This document shows positions 52,506-58,764 of a stretch of 58,764 bases of DNA, piece after piece. The translations under genes and the position numbers were made by a program. The notes under the pieces are model-generated. The model saw only the letters and a list, made by a program, of their open reading frames with translations, was not told the DNA's origin and searched no databases. The DNA lies in the NCBI GenBank assembly GCA_002894305.1, contig PGEI01000008.1, positions 1-58,764 of the forward strand, given 5' to 3'. Numbering within the stretch: position 1 is the first letter of the stretch; the number at the start of each line of letters is the position of its first letter. Source of the DNA: Comamonadaceae bacterium CD01. Its GTDB lineage: Bacteria; Pseudomonadota; Gammaproteobacteria; Burkholderiales; Burkholderiaceae_C.

Positions 52506-53153
52506 TCACTGCGGCGGCGGGCGCAGCAACGCAATGCGTTTGCGCAGCGTGGCCAGGCGGCTTGGGGTCAGCTCCATCGGGTCGTTCTTGCGGCCCAGGC
52601 GCCGCATCAGGGCGCGGGCATCATCGTGCTCGGGGTGGCCGGGGTCGTCCCAGGCGTCCATCCAGTGCACCAGGCCGGGCACGCCGCCGCAGTCCTCGGG
52701 CGGGCACATCAGTGCGGCGCCGGCCAGGCGCGGCAGCGGCCCGCTGGCGGGCGCCACCTGCTGCAGCGTCAGCACATGCTCCCAGCTGTCGCCAAAGTCG
52801 TACAGGTACAGCAGTTGGTCGCCCGCCTTGCGCATGACCTGGCGCAGCCGGGTGCGCGCGTCGTCGCTGGCGCGCTCGTCCGGCGGGCTTTCCTCGCGCA
52901 GCGGCTCAGGCTCGAAGCGCATCAGCGCCGGCACGCGCCAGTAGCGCGGCAACTGCGGCAGTTTGTCCGGCAGTGCAAAGCCGTGCAGGTGGCAATTTTT
53001 CCATCCCATGGCCGCCTGCAGCGTGGCGTGCAGCTGGCGCAGCGTGATGCCAGCATCCACCCACAGCTCGCGCCAGACGGGCGGATCGATGTCGCGCAGC
53101 GTCACGCGCAGCAGATAGGCCTGAGGGGTGGCGGTATCGGTGGTCAGGTGCAT
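52506..53153 (-). CDS. Plasmid pRiA4b ORF-3 family protein
   Basis: The 215-residue protein has the family N-terminus AYLLRVTLRDIDPPVWRELW, the LHATLQAAMGWKNCHLHGF segment and YLYDFGDSWEHVLTLQQV, then CPPEDCGGVPGL. The family (PF07929) is widespread on plasmids, transposons and chromosomes and has no settled function. The ATG at 53153 gives the usual N-terminus. Despite the name nothing else here suggests a plasmid. The last residues run into the small downstream frame. Confidence 0.88.
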   Translation of the reverse strand: MHLTTDTATPQAYLLRVTLRDIDPPVWRELWVDAGITLRQLHATLQAAMGWKNCHLHGFALPDKLPQLPRYWRVPALMRFEPEPLREESPPDERASDDARTRLRQVMRKAGDQLLYLYDFGDSWEHVLTLQQVAPASGPLPRLAGAALMCPPEDCGGVPGLVHWMDAWDDPGHPEHDDARALMRRLGRKNDPMELTPSRLATLRKRIALLRPPPQ

Positions 53154-53346
53154 GGGGCTTGTATGGCAGAGGGTCGGGCCTGGGTGTGCTGCGTATCCAG
53201 CGTCAGCAGGCGGCTGTTGTCGGAATATGGCTGGCCGTGGCGCTGCGCCCGATTGTCGCCGCGCCTGGCAGGCAGCTGCGGTAGGTGACAGGGGCGTGAT
53301 GCGCAACTGCGCACAATACGGGCTTTTGTTTTTTGTGGAGTCTTGC

Positions 53347-54483
53347 ATGCGCCGTCGCCCTGCTCTGTCCGTGACGCTGCTCGTCCTGGCGCTGGCCGCC
53401 GCCGCTGGCTGGAGCCATTGGGCCGGCGGCTGGAGCGCAAGCGCTGCGCAGGAGAAGACCCAGGAAAAAGCGCAGGACGCGGTGCACCCGGCGCTGACGG
53501 TGACTGTTGCGCCGCCGGTGCAGCGCACCGTGGCCTCGGCGATTGCGGCCAGCGGCAATGTGGCAGCGTGGCAGGAGGCCAGCATTGGCGCGCAGGTGCA
53601 GGGCTTGCGGCTGGAGCAGGTGAATGTGAACGTGGGTGACGTGGTGCGCGCCGGCCAGGTGCTGGCCACGCTGGCCCAGGATACGGTTCAGGCCGACGTG
53701 GCCCAGGCCCAGGCGGCGCTGGCGCAGGCGCGCGCGGCCGAGGCCGAGGCCCGCGCCAACGCCGAGCGTGCCCAGGCGCTGGCGGGCACGGGTGCGATGA
53801 GCGCGCAGCAGATTGCCCAGTACGCGACGGCGGGGCAGACCGCGCAGGCGCAGGTGCAGGTGGCGCGCGCGCAGTTGCAGGCGCAGCAGCTGCGCCTGGG
53901 CCACACGCGGGTGCTGGCGCCGGATGCGGGTGTGATTTCTGCGCGCAGTGCCACGGTGGGCGCGGTGGTGGGCACGGGCACCGAGCTGTTTCGCATGGTG
54001 CTGCGCTCTCGCCTTGAGTGGCGCGCCGAGGTGAACGCGGCCGACCTGGCGCGGCTGGCGCCGGGCGGCGGCGCACGCCTGCAGCTGCCCGGCGGCGAGG
54101 CGGTGGCCGGCACGGTGCGCATGCTGGCGCCGACGGTGGACGCCGCCACGCGCAACGCGCTGGTCTATGTGGATCTGCCGCGGCACGCGCAGCTGCGCGC
54201 CGGCCAGTATCTGAGCGGCGAGTTGCTGCTGGGCGAGCACGCGGCGCTGACGGTGCCGCTGGCGGCGCTGGTGGTGCGCGACGGCTTTACCGCGGTCTTC
54301 GTGCTGCAGGGCGGCGACGGCGTGGCGCTGCGCCGGGTGCGCACCGCCAGCCGCGGGGGCGACTGGGTCGAGGTGGTGGACGGCCTGCAACCCGACGAAC
54401 GCGTGGTGCAGCAGGGCGGCGCATTCTTGAATGACGGCGACCGGGTGCGGGTGGTGGCTGCGGCGCAGGAGGTGCAGCCATGA
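53347..54483 (+). CDS. RND efflux periplasmic adaptor (membrane fusion protein)
   Basis: The 378-residue MFP-family protein links an inner-membrane RND pump to an outer-membrane channel. A signal anchor (LLVLALAAAAGWSHWAGG) is followed by the lipoyl half-motif GAQVQGLRLEQVNVNVGDVV, a helical hairpin (about residues 110-185, Ala/Gln-rich) and the second lipoyl half LRLGHTRVLAPDAGVIS, then the beta-barrel and the membrane-proximal domain. The stop overlaps the pump gene by four bases. No outer-membrane factor gene follows, so a shared TolC-like channel is expected. Confidence 0.92.
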   Translation: MRRRPALSVTLLVLALAAAAGWSHWAGGWSASAAQEKTQEKAQDAVHPALTVTVAPPVQRTVASAIAASGNVAAWQEASIGAQVQGLRLEQVNVNVGDVVRAGQVLATLAQDTVQADVAQAQAALAQARAAEAEARANAERAQALAGTGAMSAQQIAQYATAGQTAQAQVQVARAQLQAQQLRLGHTRVLAPDAGVISARSATVGAVVGTGTELFRMVLRSRLEWRAEVNAADLARLAPGGGARLQLPGGEAVAGTVRMLAPTVDAATRNALVYVDLPRHAQLRAGQYLSGELLLGEHAALTVPLAALVVRDGFTAVFVLQGGDGVALRRVRTASRGGDWVEVVDGLQPDERVVQQGGAFLNDGDRVRVVAAAQEVQP

Positions 54484-57400
54484 ACATGAACGTATCCGCC
54501 TGGGCGATCCGCAATCCGATTGCCGCGGCGATGCTGTTCGTCATGCTGACGCTGGGCGGCGGCTACGCCTTCCACACGATGAAAGTGCAGAATTTTCCGG
54601 ACATGGATCTGCCCATCGTCGTGGTCAACGCGGTGTTGCCCGGCGCCTCGCCCGGCCAGCTGGAGGCGGACGTGGCGCGCAAGATCGAGAACTCGATCGC
54701 GACGACGCAGGGGCTCAAGCATTTGTCGACCACGCTGGTCGACGGCATTGCGACGGTGGCGGCCGAGTACCGGCTGGAAAAGCCGGTGCAGGAGGCGCTG
54801 GACGACGTGCGCTCGGCCGTTGCGCAGGTGCGCAGCGACCTGCCGGCCGATCTGCACGACCCGGTGATCACCAAGGTGGAGCTGAGCGCCCAGCCCATCC
54901 TGGCGTATGCGATCGACTCCAGCCGCTGGGACGAGGAGGCGCTGTCGTGGTTCGTCGACGACCAGCTCACGCGCCGCCTGCTGGCGGTGCCGGGCGTGGG
55001 TGGCGTGGCGCGCGTGGGCGGCGTGACGCGCGAGGTGCGCGTGGCGCTGGATCCGGTACGCCTGCAGGCGCTGGGCGTGACCGCGGCCGAGGTGTCGCGC
55101 CAGCTGGCGCGCGTGCAGCTGGAGAGCGCGGGCGGGCGCGCCGAGCTGGCCGGCGCCGAGCAGCCGGTGCGCACGCTGGCCACGGTGCGCACCGCGCAGG
55201 AGGTGGCGGCGCTGGCCATTGCGCTGCCTGGCGGGCGCCATGCGCGGCTTGATGCGCTGGCGCAGGTGAGCGACACGGTGGCCGAGCCGCGCAGCGCGGC
55301 GCTGCTGGGCGAGCGGCATGTGGTGGGTTTCGAGGTCTCGCGCTCGCGTGGCGCCAGCGAGATCGAGGTGGGCGCGGGCGTGCAGCGCGTGCTGGCGCAG
55401 CTGCAGCAGGAACTGCCGCACCTGCAGCTGGAGAAGACGGTGGACTTCGTCGAGATCGCGCAGGACGAGTACGACAGCTCGATGCGCCTGCTCTACGAGG
55501 GTGCGCTGCTGGCGGTAGTCGTCGTGTGGTTCTTCCTGCGCGACTGGCGCGCGACCATCATCTCGGCAGTGGCGCTGCCACTGTCGGTGATTCCGGCCTT
55601 CATCGGCATGCATTTGCTGGGCTTCACGATTAACATCATCACGCTGCTGGCGCTGTCGCTGGTCGTGGGCATTCTGGTGGACGACGCCATCGTCGAGGTC
55701 GAGAACATCGTGCGCCACCTGGGCCAGGGCAAGAGCCCTTATCAGGCGGCGATGGAGGCGGCCGACGAGATTGGCCTGGCGGTGGTGGCCACCACCTTCT
55801 CGCTGATCGCGGTGTTTCTGCCGACGGCCTTCATGAGCGGCATTGCCGGGCGCTTCTTCAAACAGTTCGGCTGGACCGCGTCGCTGGCGGTGTTTGCCTC
55901 GCTGCTGGTGGCGCGCCTGCTCACGCCGATGATGTGCGCCTACCTGCTCAGGCCTTTGGTGGGCGCGCACCGCGAGCCCGGCTGGCTGGCCGCCTACATG
56001 CGCGCCAGCAGCTGGTGTTTGCGCCACCGCTGGGCCACGCTGGCTGCGGCCACGCTGTTTTTCGTCGGCTCGCTGGCGCTGATTCCGCTGCTGCCCTCGG
56101 GTTTCATCCCGGCCGACGACAACGCGCAGACGCAGGTGACGCTGGAGCTGGCGCCGGGCACCAAGCTGGCGCAGACGCAGGTGCTGGTGCAGCAGGCGCT
56201 GGCGCGGGTGCGGCAGGTGGGCCATGTGCAGACCATCTACACGACGATTGGCGGGGGTAGCGCGGGCGCGGACATTCGTGCCAACGTCTCCAGCCAGGAT
56301 CCGCGCATCGCCACGCTGACGCTGCGCCTGGACCCGCGCGGCGAGCGCCCGCGCAAGCAGGTCATAGAGCAAGCACTGCGCGTGGCCATGGCCGACCTGC
56401 CCGGCGTGCGCGTGAAAGTGGGGCTGGGTGGCTCCAACGACAAATACATTCTGGCGCTGGCCAGCGAAGATCCGCAGGCGCTGGCCGCCAGCGCCCAGGC
56501 CGTCGAGCGCGGGCTGCGCACGATTGGCGGCATTGGCGGGGTCAGCTCCACGGCCAGTCTGGTGCGCCCGGAGATCGTGGTGCGCCCGGACTTCGTGCGC
56601 GCCGCCGAGCTGGGCGTGAGCGCCGCCGCCATGGCCGATACGCTGCGCGTGGCGACCGTGGGCGACTATGAGCAGTACCTGGCCAAGCTCAACCTGCCGC
56701 AACGCCAGGTGCCCATCGTGGTGCGCCTGGCCGACGCGGCGCGCGAAGACTTGGATCAGCTGGCCCAGCTGCAGGTGCCGGGCAGCCGCGGCGCGGTGCG
56801 CCTGTCCGAGGTGGCGCAGCTGGAGCTGGCGGGCGGGCCGGCGGTGATCCGCCGCTACGACCGCTCGCGCAACGTCAACTTCGAGATCGAGCTGGGCGCG
56901 CGTGGCCTGGGCGAGGTCAAGGACGCGGTGCGCGCGCTGCCCGCGGTGCGGCAGCTGCCCGCCAGCGTGCAGCTGGTCGACGTGGGCGACGCCGAGATGA
57001 TGGGCGAGCTGTTCTCCAGCTTCGGCCTGGCGATGATCACCGGCGTGGTGTGCATCTACATCGTGCTGGTGCTGCTGTTCAAGGACTTGCTGCAGCCGGC
57101 CACCATTCTGGCGGCGCTGCCGCTGTCGCTGGGCGGCGCGTTCGTCGCGCTGCTGGCGGCGCAGCAGAGCTTTTCGATGCCGTCGCTGATCGGGCTGATC
57201 ATGCTGATGGGCATTGCGACCAAGAACTCCATCCTGCTGGTCGAGTACGCGATCATGGCGCGGCGCGAGCGCGGCATGTCGCGCCTGGACGCGCTGCTGG
57301 ACGCCTGCCACAAGCGCGCGCGCCCCATCATCATGACGACGCTGGCCATGGGCGCGGGCATGACGCCGATCGCGCTGGCGCTGGGCGGCGCCGACATGAG

Positions 57401-57578
57401 CTTTCGCTCGCCGATGGCGGTCGCGGTGATCGGCGGGCTGATCACGTCCACGGTATTGAGCCTACTGGTCGTGCCGACCGTGTTCACTTACATTGACGAT
57501 CTGGAGCACGCGCTGCGCCGTCTGCTGGCGGGCCGGCAGCGCGCAGCAGACCCTGGCCACCACCGCACTGCCCCATGA
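54480..57578 (+). CDS. RND efflux pump, AcrB/MexB-type (HAE family)
   Basis: The 1032-residue proton-driven inner-membrane pump has twelve helices with two large periplasmic loops. The N-terminus has VSAWAIRNPIAAAMLFVMLT; helix 4 carries the proton-relay aspartates in LVVGILVDDAIVEVENIVRH. FMSGIAGRFFKQFGW and the C-terminal IGLIMLMGIATKNSILLVEY complete the signature. The subfamily resembles MdtB/MdtC-like or MexK-like pumps; the substrate spectrum is unknown. The gene lies between its adaptor and an HD-GYP-like gene, all overlapping by four bases. Confidence 0.94.
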   Translation: MNMNVSAWAIRNPIAAAMLFVMLTLGGGYAFHTMKVQNFPDMDLPIVVVNAVLPGASPGQLEADVARKIENSIATTQGLKHLSTTLVDGIATVAAEYRLEKPVQEALDDVRSAVAQVRSDLPADLHDPVITKVELSAQPILAYAIDSSRWDEEALSWFVDDQLTRRLLAVPGVGGVARVGGVTREVRVALDPVRLQALGVTAAEVSRQLARVQLESAGGRAELAGAEQPVRTLATVRTAQEVAALAIALPGGRHARLDALAQVSDTVAEPRSAALLGERHVVGFEVSRSRGASEIEVGAGVQRVLAQLQQELPHLQLEKTVDFVEIAQDEYDSSMRLLYEGALLAVVVVWFFLRDWRATIISAVALPLSVIPAFIGMHLLGFTINIITLLALSLVVGILVDDAIVEVENIVRHLGQGKSPYQAAMEAADEIGLAVVATTFSLIAVFLPTAFMSGIAGRFFKQFGWTASLAVFASLLVARLLTPMMCAYLLRPLVGAHREPGWLAAYMRASSWCLRHRWATLAAATLFFVGSLALIPLLPSGFIPADDNAQTQVTLELAPGTKLAQTQVLVQQALARVRQVGHVQTIYTTIGGGSAGADIRANVSSQDPRIATLTLRLDPRGERPRKQVIEQALRVAMADLPGVRVKVGLGGSNDKYILALASEDPQALAASAQAVERGLRTIGGIGGVSSTASLVRPEIVVRPDFVRAAELGVSAAAMADTLRVATVGDYEQYLAKLNLPQRQVPIVVRLADAAREDLDQLAQLQVPGSRGAVRLSEVAQLELAGGPAVIRRYDRSRNVNFEIELGARGLGEVKDAVRALPAVRQLPASVQLVDVGDAEMMGELFSSFGLAMITGVVCIYIVLVLLFKDLLQPATILAALPLSLGGAFVALLAAQQSFSMPSLIGLIMLMGIATKNSILLVEYAIMARRERGMSRLDALLDACHKRARPIIMTTLAMGAGMTPIALALGGADMSFRSPMAVAVIGGLITSTVLSLLVVPTVFTYIDDLEHALRRLLAGRQRAADPGHHRTAP

Positions 57579-58693
57579 ATCTTGTTGCCCTGAACGCCGA
57601 CACTCTGGCCCTGCAAACCCCCCTGCCCTTCGTGCTGCGCGGCGCGCAGGGCGGCGAGTTGCTGGCGCGCGGCCAGCAGGTGCGCGACCACGCCCAGCTG
57701 CAGCAACTGGCCGAGCGCGGCGCTGGCCTGTTCGTCGACACCGACACCTGCGGCGATGCCTATCGCGCCCACCTGGTGGCGCTGGGGGCGCCGCCCACCG
57801 ACTGGCCCGCGCTGCACCAGTACACCGCGCACCTGCTGCTGGCCGAGCCCAGCGCGCAGCTTGCGCGCCAGCTCGGTGCGCTGGCCGACCATGTGCTGGA
57901 GCAATGCCGGCGCGCACCCGACGCCGCGCTGTTGGCGCTGGTGCAGCTGAGCGCGCGCGAGCTGCGCCAGCACAGCGCCACGCGGGCGCTGCTGGTCGTG
58001 GCCGTCACCACGCTGGTGGCGCGCGAGACGCTGCGCTGGGACGCGCCGCGCGTGGCCACGCTGGCGCGCGCCGCGCTGACGATGAATCTGAGCGTGACTG
58101 CGCTGCAGGATCGACTGGCGCTGCAGAGCGCGCCGCTCAAGCGCGAGCAGATCCAGGCGATCAACGCCCACCCCGAGCAGTCGGTGCAGCTGCTGCGCCA
58201 GATGGGCGTGCACGACGCCGACTGGCTGGAGGCGGTGGCCAACCACCACCAGCGCGTGCCCGGGCAGCTGCACGCGCTGGCGCCGGCGCTGCAGATGGCG
58301 CGGCTGATCCAGCGCGCCGACCAGTTCGGCGCGCGCATTGCGCCGCGCGCCACGCGCAGCCCGATGAACATGAGTGCGGCCATGCAGGGCAGCTACTACG
58401 ACGAGAACGGCCAGGTCGAGGAGGCGGGCGCGGCGCTGGTCAAGACGCTGGGGCGTTACCCGCCGGGCGCTTGCGTGCGCCTGATCAGCCAGGAAGTGGG
58501 CGTGGTGCTGCGCCGCGGCCCGACGCCGACGACGCCGCGCGTGGCCGTGCTGGTCGACCGCCAGGGCCTGCCCTGCGACGCGCCGCTGCTGCGCGACGCG
58601 GCGCACAGCGCCTTCAAGGTGGCAGTGTGCGTGCCCTGCCACAGCCTGCGCGTGCAGTTGCCGCTGCATGAGCTGCTCGGCCTGGTGGCCTGA
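57575..58693 (+). CDS. Degenerate HD-GYP domain protein
   Basis: The 372-residue cytoplasmic protein has an HD-domain region at about residues 150-280. The first His (ELRQHSATRA) and INAHPEQSVQLLRQMG plus VANHHQRVPGQ fit HD-GYP enzymes, but the HDIGK metal motif is replaced by TMNLSV, so cyclic-di-GMP hydrolysis is unlikely. The N- and C-terminal regions are not recognised; the last 60 residues resemble the tail found in HDOD/HD-GYP proteins (YPPGACVRLISQEVGVVLR). Translationally coupled to the RND pump (four-base overlap), it may act as a c-di-GMP-linked or structural partner. Nothing is seen in the remaining 71 bases. Confidence 0.8.
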   Translation: MNLVALNADTLALQTPLPFVLRGAQGGELLARGQQVRDHAQLQQLAERGAGLFVDTDTCGDAYRAHLVALGAPPTDWPALHQYTAHLLLAEPSAQLARQLGALADHVLEQCRRAPDAALLALVQLSARELRQHSATRALLVVAVTTLVARETLRWDAPRVATLARAALTMNLSVTALQDRLALQSAPLKREQIQAINAHPEQSVQLLRQMGVHDADWLEAVANHHQRVPGQLHALAPALQMARLIQRADQFGARIAPRATRSPMNMSAAMQGSYYDENGQVEEAGAALVKTLGRYPPGACVRLISQEVGVVLRRGPTPTTPRVAVLVDRQGLPCDAPLLRDAAHSAFKVAVCVPCHSLRVQLPLHELLGLVA

Positions 58694-58764
58694 CTGACTG
58701 CGGGCATGCCGCGGACTCATTCCATTTCCATATCAACCGATTACTTTGTCGGCTTCGCTTGTCG

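Noticed and set aside
54165-57311. 1048-codon minus-strand frame opposite the RND pump
   Set aside because: His/Arg/Gln-rich translation without domains; the plus-strand pump has every family motif.

Overview
The window is GC-rich, densely coded chromosomal DNA from a betaproteobacterium, most likely a member of the Comamonadaceae (Acidovorax / Alicycliphilus / Diaphorobacter-like). That placement is inferred from gene families and codon bias, not from a database match. I call about 49 protein genes and one gene remnant. I see no rRNA, tRNA, CRISPR array, transposase or prophage.

The window covers an origin-proximal part of the chromosome. The parB-(hydrolase)-parA and rsmG-mnmG blocks (9.6-19.7 kb, minus strand) carry the partition genes, and four parS sites lie at 12713, 17152, 18239 and 20557. 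A 1.1 kb gene-free gap between a TonB receptor and rdgC (33.4-34.6 kb) has DnaA boxes and two copies of the arrangement DnaA box, short GC-rich spacer, run of DnaA-trios, AT-rich tract. I read this gap as the probable oriC, although dnaA, dnaN and gyrB are not in the window.

Layout. 0-9.5 kb: glycerate kinase, cobalamin adenosyltransferase, a D-lactate/glycolate-type FAD oxidase, a Tag-like protein, ornithine cyclodeaminase-like protein, a small MscS channel, an MFS permease and two lipoproteins (Sel1-like, CsgG-like). 9.6-20 kb: the parAB/rsmG/mnmG block, interrupted by a three-gene accessory insertion (LuxR-type regulator, 775-residue lipoprotein, Gln-rich exported protein). 20-22.5 kb: glutathione transferase, old-yellow-enzyme, copZ-cueR. 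22.5-31 kb: a TetR-controlled branched-chain-type ABC importer followed by an acyl-CoA ligase and an enoyl-CoA hydratase, probably uptake and CoA activation of a carboxylic acid. 31-37 kb: TonB receptor, putative oriC, rdgC, Spy-like and PagL-like envelope proteins. 37-48.6 kb: SpmA/B-like membrane protein, DAHP synthase, NlpC/P60 lipoprotein, MOSC protein, DEDDh exonuclease, YhdP and GlnE. 48.7-52.2 kb: an unusual trio of an acyl-CoA-dehydrogenase-like flavoprotein, a leaderless PhnD-like binding protein and a TusA-like/ferritin-like fusion. 52-58.7 kb: a pRiA4b ORF-3-like protein, an RND efflux pair and a degenerate HD-GYP protein.

Repeats. A family of REP-like palindromes (core CTCCTTCCCCC...GGGGGAAGG...TGGGATGGGGGC) sits as inverted pairs between the importer genes. 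One pair lies in frame inside the ferritin-like gene. parB has a separate in-frame insertion rich in inverted repeats. The most interesting items are the two-module origin, the in-frame palindromic insertions, the 48.9-52.2 kb trio and the insertion between parA and rsmG.
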